NCBI GenBank assembly: GCA_026929865.2 | Contig: CM049406.2 | Coordinates: 28,370,501 to 28,434,500 of the forward strand | Direction: 5' to 3' | Source of the DNA: Hyperoplus lanceolatus | Lineage: Eukaryota > Chordata > Actinopteri > Uranoscopiformes > Ammodytidae | Length of the DNA: 64,000 bases | Shown here: in pieces, positions 1-14,540 of the stretch | Numbering within the stretch: the stretch's first letter is position 1 | How the letters are laid out: every line of letters starts with the position of its first letter | The notes under the pieces: model-generated | The model's database searches: none | Seen by the model: only the letters and a program-made list of their open reading frames with translations | What the model was told of the DNA's origin: nothing | Made by a program: the position numbers and the translations under genes

Positions 1-98
1 AGACAATTGGTATTGCGTCGTAAAACTCCTCCCCTTCCCTTTCCTCTTCCCTGCTGTAGCCTACCGTTTATGCTCCGCTCAGAACTGGAGACAACAGA

Positions 99-99
<1 letters not shown>

Positions 100-138
<39 letters not shown>
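100..138. repeat. (TG)n microsatellite
   Basis: About 19 uninterrupted TG units. The cysteine-valine run in the frame across it is an artefact. Confidence 0.97.
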
Positions 139-139
<1 letters not shown>

Positions 140-1214
140 GGATAATGTTTGATAGTATCCAGTTCATAATGTTGCTGCACACACAAGGGGCGCGTCATTA
201 ACGGTGTTCATAGTCGTCACCACATTGCACTATTTTGAAAGGCTGCATTGCGGCTGCCTCGGCTTAGCCGCGCCCAAGGTGATTGTGGTTGGTTTAAAGA
301 AATGAAAAAAAACAGGCCAGCCCAGTTTTCCCCACAATACTGGAAACAATATAGCGTAGTTCCAGACCTTACTACTACTACTAGCTGGGGTTTGGTCTGG
401 CTGTGCGAGACTAACTTAATGGAGATGGTGATCAGTGCAGTCTAAATACGGGTTCTTGGGGAGATGTCGCAGTAGCAGAAGTCAGCCTTGTACAGTTTCA
501 GAGGGGGTCAGCAGAAAAAGTTGTTTTCTCCAAATATTACAATGCTCCCCCAAAAAATTATGATATGTTAATTGTACACTAAATGTAGGATTAACCCATG
601 GTAAGTCTGAGTCAAACAGCTGATTTGCCATGTGACACGCTGCACTGCACTGGTCTGATTTGGTGAAGTAATACATTGCCGAACTATACGGTTGAAAAAA
701 TGTGCAAAAATAAACGGCGGTCTGTCATCAAACTAAAGCAGTCAATAAATGCTGTCCCCCTCTGCAACAGTACAAGGCTGACTTCTGCTACAGCAACTTG
801 TCCCCCAAACTCCTTATAGAGTCTGCAATGATTGCCATCTCCATGAGATAACAGACTAACTAGGCATAAGTACCTAATGCAACCCCACTCCAATAATAAT
901 GATCTATCCCTTTAACTCATCACTGCTGAAGGCATTTTAACCATCAGGGGAATTTCGGAGGTGGCCAGTGCTACTATGGCATGGAGTTTTAACAATCACC
1001 ATGGCAGCCCCCTCCCTCTAGAACTCCCTACCCATACACTTTCAAGACTGAACCGATCTGGACACATTCTATGATATTCAATTGTCACATGTTTATGGTA
1101 CATCTGCTTTTATATTCCGATGTTGTTTCACTTTATTATATATTAAATCTGAATGTATTTTCTGTTGTTTGTTGTGTGTTGGCTTTATTGCGATACCTGT
1201 TTGTAATTAGCATC

Positions 1215-1310
1215 AGTGTGTGAATGGGGTGAATGCGACATAAGTGTAAAGCACTTTGAGTGGTTAAGTACGACTAGAAAAGTGCTATTTAGGTAGAAGT
1301 CCATTTACCA
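1215..1310 (+). repeat. SINE 3' tail, truncated copy
   Basis: The stretch GTGTAAAGCACTTTGAGTGG followed by AAAAGTGCTATTT and GTCCATTTACCA matches, in sense, the 3' tail of the tRNA-derived SINE at 43395-43697. The tRNA-like head is missing, as in a 5'-truncated copy. Confidence 0.6.
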
Positions 1311-2785
1311 TATTCCTAAGAAGCTTCTGACTATTTAGAGCACGGCATGAAACACAGACCATTTAACACATTACATTGAGATTAGTGACCAACACTAAAC
1401 TGACAACATAAGTTAAGGAACCCGAAGTAGGCGCTGTGCACACAATTTCATAACATTTGCCATACAACAATGTTTTCTGTACAATCAAAAGTAGAGCCCC
1501 ACCTTGGCAGACAAAACACATATAGTATGTTACCGAAGTGAATGTAGCCTTATGAACACTTTGCAAAAATGTAGTTACCTCTAACGTTAGCCAGTGGATC
1601 CTCCTTGCTACTTGGCTCATCTTTTACCTCTGGCATAAAAACAGAACCAAGATAATCACACAATCTCTAGACCTTGAAAACTTAAAAAAAAAAAAATAAT
1701 AATCTTCTTTTTTTACACAGCCCTGTTATGCTTTTAAACCTGTACTTTTTAGCCAAACAATCTTGTCCTCCCTAGCAGCAACGGAAACCGATCACAGGTG
1801 TAATGAATAGCATTAGTTCCACCGGTGCCTTCCTCGTTAAGTCAAAATGTGTGCCCCGGAAAAAGGCCTATTCAAGGTTGGACTAAAGCTCCATTCAGAC
1901 GTGACTTACATAACATGGCAAGGAATGAAATATTCACTGTGCTCCTCTGTAATTTCACTCATCACGTCTGATGGCATTTTAACCATCGGAAATTATGGAC
2001 GGACATGAATATGTCAAAGGACAAAAGGCAAAGATACTGTGTAAGGGGAATTTGAGTGGCAATTCCTTCTTCAAAGTCGCAAAGGCAGATCTCAAAACAA
2101 TTACACCAAGCTTTTACTTGGACTTGCTCTTTAGGTTTCCTTAATTTCTTCTGTCACCATATTGGTTCCCACATAGACCTTTTTGTTTGTTTGTAGGCCT
2201 GTGCAAAAACAACATTGATACAGTAATATATTGTGATATTTTGGAGATAAAATTGTGTTGTAGTTGGTCTAACATAACATCCACCTTGTGCAATAATTAA
2301 GGCATACATGACTTAATTTATGAAGTAAAAATCATACCACCGTGCAGCAACAATAATTGTGAAAAACTGAATATGGCCAGCAGTCCCAAGGCCTCCACCA
2401 TTCAGTCCATCTGACATCTTCTCTCCCATTTGGCAACTTCTGTACTTTTTAATGGCATAAGAAAGAACTCTGGAGTCCATTAAATGTGCTGACATATGAA
2501 GTGAAGACAGGCTCTTGGGCATCTTCAGCAAAAAAAAAGGATGGAGTCATTACCTTACCCGCCTCCTAAGAACGTGCGCACAGAAGTTCTCCGCAGAGGA
2601 CAACAATAGCTCTGTCCACGCATATTGTATGACAAAGATGAAAAGAGTTGACTGGAAAACACCAACAACAGCAACTCAAAAACTGCATGAAGCACATCTA
2701 ATTGCCTGCTTTAGACCGCATCATTTCTGTGCAGCTGGCTTTGGATAATACTAACCTGTACCTGGCAGCACTAATAATTTAAAAA

Positions 2786-2788
2786 TGT

Positions 2789-2841
<53 letters not shown>

Positions 2842-2881
2842 CGTGTGTGCGTGTGTGCGTGTGTGCGTGTGTGTGTATGTG
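2786..2881. repeat. (TG)n microsatellite with interruptions
   Basis: A pure TG run followed by GCGTGTGTGC variants, a typical ageing dinucleotide repeat. Confidence 0.95.
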
Positions 2882-5800
2882 TTTTAGTTGAGTGTATTAT
2901 GAAACAAATGTTCTATTTTCATATACCGAACTGATAAAACTGATTTTGCAACAAATATAATGAGTGTGTAGGGATTTATTTATTTTTCATTTATTTCAGG
3001 CTTCATGTTCTGCAGTCCTGCAGTCAAAATAGAAATAATTTAACCGGGGAACTTTTTTTCTGCGCTTGGAGCTGTGGTGTCAGTGGGTTGGCTGAACAAA
3101 GGAGATCAAAGGTTTGTTCAAACTCTCACAGATGCAGTGAGAGAAATGGACACAAAAGAAGGACTTCTCTAGGAATACAATAGAGCTAGAGTCTGGATAT
3201 AACTCAGGTTTCCGAGGTTGCTGCTTGGCCGCAAAAGATAGTGGGAGTCCATGAATTAAACCTACACAGATCTCAAAATCAACACCATCTAGCTATTTCA
3301 AGATATAATAATAAGGAATTTCAATGTCTAAGAAGTGAGGCTACTATTCTCAGACTGTATCCGTCTCGGAGATTTGGTGGAGTGAAATTTTAATATCAAC
3401 TGCATTTCTAATACGAGGCAGGAGATGAGAGTCAAAGCCTGCCTGTCAGTAACAAACAATACTGGATCTGTCAGACATTGTACATGAACAAATTAATTAT
3501 TTAATTGCCATGTTGTTTTATCAAAGAGCATCCCATTGTGTTAAGAATGATTTGCAGTTGACAGTCCATCTCTTGTTAATATAAAATGAACATGAACAAA
3601 GTTTGAAAATGATAGTCCCATAGTGTCAAACCCTGCTAGTTGCACGTACTGGACTTACCAAGGAATTGGCCACTGTCCAACACTCAACAGATGGGTACCA
3701 AAAGGATACAAGAATACCCTCACCCTGGTTTCTATTACTTTCATATATAAAACCTATAACCGTAGCTGCAAAAGCATCCCCAACTTGTTTGTCTAAGTTG
3801 AATTCTAGTGGTGACTGACAAATATTTGGAGCCTTCAGGCCCAGATGAGCTATGGGTAGGGAAAATGGGTTCTGTTAAACCGTGTGTGTTGCTACAGAGG
3901 CAAAGGTAAAATAAAATGCAGGAAATAAAGTTTGATACAATCGTTAAGTGTCAAGACTTAAAAGTAGTTCCAAACACAAAACATTAGAGCATTGTGCAAT
4001 TTTGGCAGCACTCTGTGTAGGACAATGGTGGTTGTCAGTCCCTTTCATAATGCATTAGACTTTTAAGAGAATCGCTTGGTTTTTAAGATCTGACACATCT
4101 ATAAGTAATGTTGTTTGAGATTTTGGAAACTAAAACTGTAGTGTCAGACTGTAGTGAATAAAGCTATCAGAGTTGGATGCTTAAGATACCTAACCATCCA
4201 TCATATCCTCTTCTTTAAGGATATACAGTACTATAGAAACATGTACTGCCTCTGTGGACAGTGTCCTTTAATACTATGAGTATTAAAAATGATAATGGAA
4301 TTGCAAAAAGTAGAATTAAGCCATCCACCTTCTCCAGCACAGTAGTTGCATATATTTAAATGTGACACGTTGCCAGATGACATTGCCAGATGCCCCTAAA
4401 AAATGTTCCCCCCCAACTCTGTGTCAAAAAACCTGCTGTGAATGAGGACCTTTTTCGAACGCTTTTATGTAAAGCCTCACAGACTGGCTGGGAAGGTAAA
4501 AGAAAAACCCTGTTGTATGCAGTACACTGAAACCATTTTACATATTTTTTTTTAGTATTCCAGCAAGGCATTCGGAGCTTCCAACAGTGCCTAGGGCAAA
4601 TTCCATTTAAGCGTTTGGGGGCATTAACTCGTTGTTCTCACCCTGTACGATTGATGAGCTCAGTTTTTCTCAAACCTCTCTTGGTGTCCAGATCGTCTTT
4701 CATGTTTGAGATCTCTCCTTCATCCAACTCAAATGATGTTGAATCAAATGAAGTTGTTATCAATCAGTTGCATCTAAAGTGTATTTCAATCTGATCTGTG
4801 TGCTGGGGCAAAGGGGAGATCCAAGCATGCAGGACAAGTGGTCCTCCTGGAGAGGAATGAATTAGCTAGTTAGTTCTCATCACTGGAAAGCCCTGGTGGC
4901 TTCAGGTGTGCACTGAAACAGTCAAGGTCAGGAACAAATAAAAAAGAACTCCCACCAAAAATCTCCCAAGAGTCATGTTAGGGTTTCTACTAGTAATAGT
5001 AATTCAAATGGACGATTGTTCGAACAAATACATGGGATGTGATCAAATGGCAAGGATGAATACCCCGCTGTGTTCCTGTGTTGCAGCTCTAAAATTACAA
5101 TCCTTCCCGACAGTTGGGGAGGAACTCTGAATTACTATGCTCTGCTCTACTCTTTTCCTGAGCAAGAAAGTATGTTTATTTATAAAGCATCTTCACAGCG
5201 ACTTACACCAGAGAGCTGTTTTTAATTGGACTGAGATGAAGCATCCGTGCAGCCAAGTGTAGAGAAAAGTAAATTATGGCCCGAGGTCCATCGGAAAATG
5301 TCCAAAATGACATTTTGAAAATGTCGCTGCCTTCTTTTTCTCTTGTTAATCATATTGGAGATAATGTCTAATGTAGATCCCCTACATTATCACAGCTTGG
5401 GCAGGCAGAGGTGAACATGAAGCAAGATGGGAGTTCAGGATGATGACAATGGTGAGTCAAAATTAATCATGCGAAAAAAGTACTTCAAAAGGATGTCAAT
5501 GGGAATGTGGAAAGAAATATGGTTTGATTTGTGTTGGTGAGTTTTATAGAAGACCATCAAAAGCATAGAGATGGATGGGGTTAAGGTTTCACATTCGCAC
5601 CACACAATTACACAACAAAGGGACTATCCTACAAAGACGTTATCCAGTCAGATTCTACTTCTGTACCGTGGCATTGTATTTTGAGTGTATAGTTGATAAC
5701 TTTTGACTGATGATTTGAATATGTTTTTTAGAACCTTGGAACGTTTCAAAAAGGGCATTCATGATGCTGTCAATGATTAGATATGTGTGTTGTGACATTC

Positions 5801-6566
5801 AGTGACTCACCTTGATTCCTTGCCTGCTATGTAGCTGTGTGAGATAAATATTTTTCCAGATAAAAGATGTGTGCAGGTGGGCATTGCTCATCACGCTGCT
5901 GAAAGTTTAACACCCAACGCCTGCACTTCATGCCTCATTTTCATTCAAATAATTTAACACTGGCAACATTTAATTTTTTTAGGTAGATTTTCTAAGGGTA
6001 AGAGGCATGCGAGCAACTATGAATTAGAAGGGTATCCATCAGGCAGACACCTATGCACCTTAAAGTCAAACTGGAATCGCAATCAGTATATACTGTATAT
6101 ATCTTATTGTTTTGACTGGCAGTATCATATTAGTGTGGATATGCACTAACAATTATGTGCTATAAAATTTCAGTTCAAACGGGCAGTTTGCAACAGACTA
6201 CTATAATGTTTTGAACCAGTTTGTTGCCAATGTTACCTACTACTTAGTATGTATATTTATATAGGTTTGTGATCAAACAACATATAAAGTCGTGGAAGTC
6301 AGTCCTACAAAAAATATGGTTTGATGGTATGAAAAAACTCATCATCTTACTTGGGATCTTCACCTGCATACTCCAAAGGAGTCTATTGTGGAACATGAGT
6401 TGCATGGGTAAGAAACTGAGGGGGGTAAGATTATGTGCCTTTCAAGTAATGTGTATTTATGTTGATTCAGGATATTGAACTAGGAGTGTATATTGTTGTT
6501 TATTTAATTTAGGAAGAAATGAACTGGATAATTATTTAATGTACATAGTATATTAGCCAAATGCAG

Positions 6567-6668
<102 letters not shown>

Positions 6669-7156
6669 GTGACCTCCCCCCACTTATGGTACAATACAAT
6701 CCACCTTAATTAGCTGGTGAGATGGTATTTAAGGGAAGGTTGGGCTGGGGAAAGTTTTTTTTTTTTTTTTTTTTGCTATTCGAGTCCCTGGCTGTGTTCG
6801 GGCAGCCATACTAACGTCCTCCCTCCTACTTACTCAACATCTATATATTACATACTGTCTACTTAAAGATTGATTGTGTATACGAGGATGCATCGAAACA
6901 TTCAAACTGAAGTATACTCAAGCATTAAATAATTTATTCTTCTTCTTCTAAGGTTCTGGCCGTTTAGACGCTGTTTAGCGTATTACCGTCCTCCACAAGT
7001 CAGATATAGAACTAGATTTTTACATACAGTCTTGTGTTGTGCAGGAAATGCAAAATTGTAAAAAAGAAAAAAAGAAAAAACTTCCTTGTCGTGGAGGGGA
7101 TCTATGTTTTCATCTCTTCTGTCAAAAGGGTGAATCTATGGGAGCGGGTGACTCAC

Positions 7157-7309
7157 CACGAGTGTTGCTGGAGAGACGCTTGCGTTGGCTGGTGGAAGTG
7201 TTGTGCGGGAGCAGGGTGTTCTGCTGGAGGTGGTTGCTGTCGATGGGGCTCGTGGCGATAATGTTGTCCTTGTATTTGTTCATCAGGGCCAGCTTGGTGC
7301 TGTCACTCA
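7157..7309 (-). CDS. astn1: astn1 exon: cytoplasmic loop, distal part
   Basis: Two bases (TG) complete a valine codon with the previous exon, then come 50 codons and one base. The product runs from [20 protein letters not shown] through [10 protein letters not shown] and is serine/threonine rich with a basic QRKR patch, as in the astrotactin loop. The acceptor is TTTTCCGCAG|TG and the donor a good CGTG|GTGAGT. Mammalian ASTN1 as I remember it has glycine where this join gives valine; every other landmark agrees. The exon is a multiple of three (153 bp), so skipping it would keep frame. The next expected exon, which should reach the second membrane helix, is not recognisable between here and position 1. 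Confidence 0.93.
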
Positions 7310-8105
7310 CTGCGGAAAAGTGGGATATAATTACAAATGTGAAAAAAATAAAAGCTAGAAGAGTAGAAGAGGCACAGATTGAAAGTTATCCTGCTATAAT
7401 AAGTAAGGAGCCACAATGGGGGGGGGGACATGTTGTTCTGGGCTGGATGGAGGCGGCTCTCTAAAGAAAAACACATCCAGCATGTTGGATGAGAAGTCAA
7501 ACAGCCGATTATAGCGTGAGAAAAGCTGGCATGAAATTCTAAAAAATAAAACTAATTTAATGAATATACAGAAGGCGTTTCATTCTCAGGATGGATGGAA
7601 ATATCTATTTTGGTTAACATTAGAGAGATGTGGTTCCAGGGAAACAGTATAAAAATTAAATATTACATAAAATGAACAGGAATAATTCAACTAGGAAAAT
7701 ATGATTATACAGTATGAAAATGACATACCCCACACACACACTGTTTGCCATACTTGCTCGGCTTCAGAGGTGGTAATAACCGTTTTTTTTCATCTTTCCA
7801 CCACTCTGGTCTAGACATGTGTCTCAGTCTGGTTTGGGAGGATGGTTAGATGGATACCGAAAAAAAAATGTAATGAATTGCAATATTTTAAGAAGGTTAC
7901 AACTTCAGACTTCAAGTGTGGGTAACCCAGGTTTCCTGCCAATGGGAAGTGAGGGTATTGTCCCTAGACATGAGGTTCCATTTCTGCCACAACAGTATAA
8001 AAGCCAATGATGACTACTTTGACGGTTGTTTTTAGTCCTCAGGGTGAAAGAAAAATCCAACTTTATTTCCAGTAGCATTGGCAATTTAACATGAGCATAA
8101 TGACT

Positions 8106-8682
8106 TCAAGGTGCACTATGTAATTTCAGAGGAAGAGGATTTGTTTACATGTGCAGAGCCTGCAGTTAGTTAACAAAACATATTTCCTGAACATGTAGCT
8201 CATAGTATGGAATAGTTATACCATCATCAATCAAAAAAAAGTTTTTTGAGGCACCTTGAAACAATTCTATGACTAGAATATGTATGTTAAAGGCCTACTT
8301 CACCGGTTGGAATATGAAGGTGTTTTGAACTCGGAGATCCTATGAAGTATAAATGTGCAAAAATGTTGTAAATCGGATCATCCTAGCCTGAGAAAAGGCA
8401 GAAAGAGTGTTTTATGGTCTCACTGTCTAACCCTACATTTCTCTTTCTGTGACATAACAGAAAGATTCCAACCGGTAAAGTAGGCCTTTAACTAAACTAT
8501 GGGCCCTGCTGCTGTAAACAACAACAGTGAAACAGTAACTTTACAGATAGCCTTTTAACTTCAAGCGGTGATCCAGGGATCCAATTTTCCTGAGAGGACA
8601 GTTTGTTTATTCAGTTATGAGAAAATAACTAGGCACATATTAACTTCTCTGACACAACCAAAGTTACATAGTGCACCTTTAA
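8106..8682. mobile_element. MITE with AAGGTGCACTATGTAA termini, host of a second MITE
   Basis: The left end reads CAAGGTGCACTATGTAATTT and the right end AGTTACATAGTGCACCTTTA, an imperfect inverted repeat of about 18 bp. The outer CTTTAA suggests a TTAA-type target. There is no transposase. A second MITE (8287-8491) sits inside, so this element is the older one. Similar 'AAGGTGCA' termini recur at 45257-45639. Confidence 0.75.
8287..8491. mobile_element. MITE with about 25-bp inverted termini, nested
   Basis: The left end TTAAAGGCCTACTTCACCGG and the right end CCGGTAAAGTAGGCCTTTAA are near-perfect inverted repeats extending into GTTGGAAT/ATTCCAAC. Length is 205 bp with no coding content. TTAA is present at both edges, which fits piggyBac- or Kolobok-type targets, though the superfamily is not proven. 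Confidence 0.82.
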
Positions 8683-9143
8683 TGCAGATAGTACAGTATA
8701 TCACCTCTGGGGACCATAAAGGAGGTGACGCATCTCATGTCTGGCGATCCAACCCTCTTCCCATTGGCTTGCAGTCCTGGGGTCCCTAGGGGATGAGATC
8801 CACAGTTGGACCCTCTTGAATGTTCCTGGTGCACCTTTGAATTTTTCTCTAGAGCCACCATGGGCTCCACATTGATTTTTAGACAACATTTGGATTGATT
8901 GCAAGGCATGTTTTTTTTGTTTAATGCGGCCATATGTTTCCAAATAGAGGTTTGAAAACATTCATAAACACATAATTTGCTCAAAGGAAAACTAACGTCA
9001 CTGTAAAAATGATATGAATGAGCAATGCACATGTTCTGTATGTTTTGTATTTGAATAGATATAAGGTAAATCTATATATTGTAACATTTAGACAGGAGTT
9101 GTTATGTACCAAAGCAGCCATACTACCAAGTGTACTGAATAAC

Positions 9144-9943
9144 TGTTACGATAGTTGGTGGGCAGGCAGGCAAGTAGGACCCAAATGCAGACAGTTAAAG
9201 TAAAGGATAATTTATTCTCCAAAAATGCAACAACTCAAAAAAGGCAAAAAACACAGAAAACACTGTTAACACTGGTAACACTGGAAACATGGAGGACGGG
9301 ACTCACTAACAACCACTATGCTAAGACAAGGAACAAAGAAACACAAGGGTTGTTTCCGAATCATATACTCTTTCTTTTTCTATTCTACATACTACATCCG
9401 ACGATGAAAATAATCTAGTTAGGATGCAGTAGGCATACTATTGGTACATACTTTTACTCTCTTATTTCATCATAACATTGCGCCTTGATCTTGCCTCTTG
9501 CTTTTATATCCGTCGCATCCCTGTTTGTTTTCATATGGAGGCTTCGTCGATGTGACGTCACTTCACGTGCGCATTGGATTGTGGGTCAAAATCGCCCAAA
9601 TAGGATGCAGTTTAACACTAACAATCTTGGCCGGATGAAGTAGAACATCCGGGTAATTCTAACCATCCTAAATCTGGCCACAAGAATCGGGATATCCTAA
9701 ATCTTTTTTCTACCTACTATATAGTAGAAAGTATGCGATTCGGAACGCAACCAAGGACTATATATACACACACAAGACAGGGTAGGCAACGAGTAACAGG
9801 TGGAACACATAAGGGCGGGGCCAGTAATCAAACAGGAGGGAAACTGGACAGGACATGGGGAGAAACAAGACAGACATACCAAAATAAAACAAGAAACACA
9901 GGGAAACCACCAAAACAAGACAAGACACAGACAGACCATGACA
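9144..9943 (-). mobile_element. LTR-like fossil (possible solo LTR), carrying a MITE
   Basis: On the minus strand the unit begins TGTCATGG and ends CGTAACA. A TATATATA stretch lies in the middle and an AATAAA signal before the end, the order expected of an LTR. The flanks ATAAC and ACAAC are near-identical 5-bp repeats. There is no internal coding region, so it looks like a solo LTR or a short non-autonomous relative, old. The MITE at 9348-9752 inserted later. A similarly organised unit lies at 53617-54826. Confidence 0.5.
9348..9752. mobile_element. MITE with GGTTG..TTCCGAATC termini
   Basis: The left end is GGTTGTTTCCGAATCATATACT-like and the right end complementary (AGTATGCGATTCGGAACGCAACC-like), giving inverted termini of about 22 bp. 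The unit is 405 bp with no coding region. It splits the LTR-like unit around it. AAG(G) flanks both sides and may be the target duplication. A shorter relative is at 16023-16221. Confidence 0.75.
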
Positions 9944-10011
9944 ACAACTACACTATTCTAAAAGTTCTAAGATTTTCCATGGAAAACAGGCATGAATTAA
10001 TAGATACGTTA

Positions 10012-10575
10012 TAGGGGTGTGCGGAGACGTCATTATCTGTATCTGTATCTGTATCTGTTCAACCAACAAAATTATCTGTATCTGTATCTGTATCCGGATA
10101 CACAAGAAGAAGTGGGCGTGGCGTATACCGGAAGTTTCTTTTACATTAGCCTAAATTAAAGGAAGTCACACCTACATTGATTTTCTAAACTAATATTCAT
10201 TGTCAATGCAATTGTTGTCCCTTCAAAGCATCAAATTGATGTAATGTAAAAAGTCAGATATATTTCTACCTTTTCATCTCTCTCTTCTTTGTTCTTCTAT
10301 TCGAGGGAAAGGGCGAACGCGCTGCGTTTATCAGTGGATATAAAGAGAGAGACCGCGGGTCACGGGACGCGCCCGGTCCTCTCATGTCCACCGCAGAACA
10401 GCTGTTAGTGTCATTCTACCTGTTGTGTCATTGAGGCGGAACGCGCTGCGTCAATTAAGCGCATAATAAAAAAATCCCCGAATAATAACGGGACTATTCG
10501 GAAATTATCTGTATCCGTATCTAACTCATTATCCGTGCTTATCCGAATACATATTCGGATTCGGGCTCATCCCTA
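10012..10575. mobile_element. Non-autonomous hAT element with perfect 8-bp TSD
   Basis: The element starts TAGGGGTGTGCGG and ends CTCATCCCTA. It is flanked on both sides by ATACGTTA (10004-10011 and 10576-10583), an exact 8-bp duplication, the hAT hallmark. Tandem TATCTG hexamers crowd the left end and recur near the right end, possible transposase-binding repeats. No transposase is encoded. Confidence 0.88.
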
Positions 10576-11359
10576 ATACGTTATATATATTTTTTCACCT
10601 GTTTTTATTTTTTCATATTCCATTATGCTAAGGAAGAAAGGTCGGGACAGTCAACAGGTATTAAGTGAAATCCTGATGATCGTGACTTGAAGTTTTAGTT
10701 TAAATGTTCGCTGCCATTTCCTGGGTGACCTCTCCGGTCATTCGTATTGTTCATTATTCCATGCATGGCCCGCTGCCTGCATTGTCTATTCCTCTGGTCT
10801 ATCACACTAACCAAGCGAAATGCATAATTCGCAGGATTACGCAGCTTCCACCACCTCTGGTGGGGGGCTGTTTGGATTGTATAAGAACAACATGTGAGAA
10901 TGCCCCCACCTTAACGGATCCCTCGATGAATCAATGGAGCTTCTGCTACTTGTAAATTCAGAGAGTATATCTGCATCAAAACTTCTCCACTTCAGAGTAA
11001 TACTCATGGGAGTGGTGGTCAACTCCAACATCCACTGATTGTGAAAAAAAGGTCCACTAAAGCAAATACTTAGCAGGCAGCTTTGTTTTTGCTTATTTCA
11101 AGAAAAGAGGAGTAAACACTTTGAAAGAATACCTGCAGTTTGATGTTTATATGAGGTAAACCTGTGTGAATTTGTTCTTACACTGATGATGACAACTGCT
11201 GAACAAGTGTCTCATTATTATTATTTGCTGTCCCTTCTTTGTTCTACATCTGCAAAGCGCTTGTAGCTTTCGCGTTTTTGAAACTCAATTCAGAGTCCTT
11301 TATAGTTCTGTGCATATTTGTTTGGATGATTACTTCCACCCTATGCGAGAAAAAGAACA

Positions 11360-11866
11360 CACGTTGTGGTCAAGCCCCAACCTCAGCGATTTTTACCGGC
11401 ATCCAATAAGGAAGTGACCTACAACTGTAGTAACCAGAAAGTGACACTGGGGGTGGCGCCAAGACGAGCAGTTTTTCTTTGACTCACTTATTAAACCTAT
11501 TTACAGCCTGGGCCACAAAACCATTTTAGTCTGTATGTTTAGGTCATATCTCCATGACAACACTGAGGGGGGTGAATTTTTTTGGCCCACGCTAGTTTTT
11601 ATTCTTTTGGAGGTTAAAATGTATTGGTGCGATCTCTTGAGTGACAGCTCTCCGCCCGTTGTCCCTCACTTTGCCTCGGAGGTATACGTCAGCTATCTCC
11701 CTCCCTCCGACGTGACGTCGATTCCCCTTTTCGGCAAGAGGAGTGAGGTGGAGTAAAAATCTCACAAGATGGCGACGCGCACAAACCAGGATTATTGGAT
11801 GCCGTGTGAATAACTGAGGTCAGCCCGGATGCTACATCCATATTATTTACTATCTATGGTTGTGGT
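11360..11866. repeat. Possible dispersed repeat
   Basis: The closing segment (CTACATCCATATTATTTACTATCTATGG) resembles a terminus I associate with common fish dispersed repeats, and the unit is more GC-rich than its surroundings. No clear inverted termini were found. Confidence 0.3.
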
Positions 11867-12510
11867 ACTCAATTCAAAATTCCAATTAGTTTTCTTTGGT
11901 TTCACACTGATTGTTTCAATTATTACGACGGTGTTAACGTCAATGTATCGTTCCCCGCTTAGAAAGCAATTTATTTTTAATGAGCCATTTTGGGTATACT
12001 CTCTTGTTGCTTTGTTTTTAATTGCAGAAATATATGGCTGGGGAGGAGGGGAAAAAACGATAAGGGTTTTTAATGAGAAGTCAAAGCGACAGAATGTAGT
12101 TAGTTTGGAATTTAAAATGATTGGAAGAGTTTTAGGCAAAAGAACAGAAGATGCACTTAACTCCCTTAATATCCATACCTCGTACACAACAAGCTTTATG
12201 ATGATGATGCATGAATCAACAATATTTCTAAAGTTAGCACATCTAAGATGTATAACTAAAAGGTGGTTGAACTATGAAAGACCATGTAATATAATCCAAG
12301 CAGTATTTGTTTTTCCTACTTTCAGATACATGTGCTATTGTCTGTATAATCCATGAAAGGTAAAAGATGTGCCTATTGCTATGCCGGTCGGAAAATTTGG
12401 TGGCGCATTTGTTTGGCCCTGTGATGACCACAAGTCAAACGGACTTGTCTAACAGCATCTCATAGCCGGAAAAGTTCATGAAGGCTCACTGTTATGACTT
12501 CCTAGAACAC

Positions 12511-13400
<890 letters not shown>

Positions 13401-14243
13401 TTAGTGCTCCATTATCTTGACTCATCTAAATTAGAACAAATATCGCAAACGCGCTAATGTGCCTGGTGAAGCAGTCAATATTTCAGAGTATGACAGAATT
13501 TAATGATAAGGGGAGTAGGTTTATCTTAAGGCGGGTCACAGCAGGCCAAAACAGTGTTTATCTAAAGCACGAGTCAGTTTTGCTTTCATGACATGTATTC
13601 TATCATACTAGAAATAGTATTAATACAATTATTTAGGTGTTTGTTTTATTAAATTGTGTCTGTTTGCGTCTCTATATTTTGTATTATTTTAATATTTTAT
13701 ATTATACAACCATCTTTAACAGCCATTAGCTCAACATTAGTTATTGTTTAATACTCTGAACTATACATGTCAACCTTTAAAGCACTGACATCAGCTAAAC
13801 TTTCCACTATCATTCTTAGCAGTATTCATTATAACAGAACATTTTGGACTCTAATATATTGTAAAAATTACATAACACTTGATTTTAGGTTTTTAAAGAG
13901 ATGCACATTCATGATGTATTAGTTAGATACAAGCCACATGTGCATACCTAATCAAACATTTCTATTGTTTTAATGTAACTTATCAGGTGGGAAAGTTTCA
14001 TGATATCTATCTGTTTAGACTTTTACCCTATTCACCTACAGTTTCTCTCCTTAAGCCTCAAAACTCATATCACAATTATGAATATGTGTGCCGCTTTGCC
14101 GGTCGCATTATATCACCTGCTTACTAGTTAGTTAGTGGATTCCAAACACAATCTGTCTACTTCCTACTGCTGCATGTGCCTATTTTCAACAATCTCAGAT
14201 GACGTTCATGCCCCAACCACCCCCATCCAAACCCTGCTCGTAC

Positions 14244-14494
14244 CCGTCCAGAATGGGTGTCTCGCGGATGCTAAGGGTACCGCTGGAGTTGGGCCCCTGA
14301 CCCCGGGAGTTCCTGAGGCTCTCGCGGGCCTGGCCTCCCATCAGCACCGAGGGGATGTAGTGGATCTCGTTAGCCGCCTCGGCACTGGCGCTCTTCTGTG
14401 GCTGGGGGATGCGACGGCGTTTGCACCAGCGCCGCCGGGTGTAGAGGATCAGGACCAGGCACAGGATGGACAGCAGAAGGGCGATCATCCCACC
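14244..14494 (-). CDS. astn1: astn1 exon: first transmembrane helix and start of cytoplasmic loop
   Basis: The exon encodes 83 codons plus two bases. It opens with [18 protein letters not shown], a hydrophobic helix of about 16-18 residues, followed by the very basic stop-transfer run [10 protein letters not shown]. The rest is hydrophilic ([20 protein letters not shown], then [15 protein letters not shown]) and matches the astrotactin cytoplasmic loop. The acceptor is CCCTTCAG|GGTGGG, preceded by a (CT)n microsatellite. The donor is CGG|GTACGA, chosen because only this join gives the expected D-G-Y-E-Y order with the next exon. The first membrane helix is the best single landmark of the gene in this window. 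Reading frames on the opposite strand over the same bases are shadows. The following intron is only 866 bp. Confidence 0.95.
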
Positions 14495-14520
14495 CTGAAG
14501 GGATGGGTGGAATATGGAAG

Positions 14521-14540
14521 GAGAGAGAGAGAGAGAGAGA
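14521..14540 (-). promoter_or_regulatory. (CT)n tract upstream of the membrane-exon acceptor
   Basis: On the minus strand, CTCTCTCT repeats lie about 27-46 bases before the CAG acceptor of the membrane-helix exon. The tract forms part of the pyrimidine-rich region of the splice site, so a length-variable microsatellite contributes to a coding splice signal. Confidence 0.6.

Noticed and set aside
11829-12356. 175-codon plus-strand frame with hydrophobic stretches
   Set aside because: AT-rich sequence readily gives such frames. There is no recognisable domain and an overlapping minus frame is equally open.
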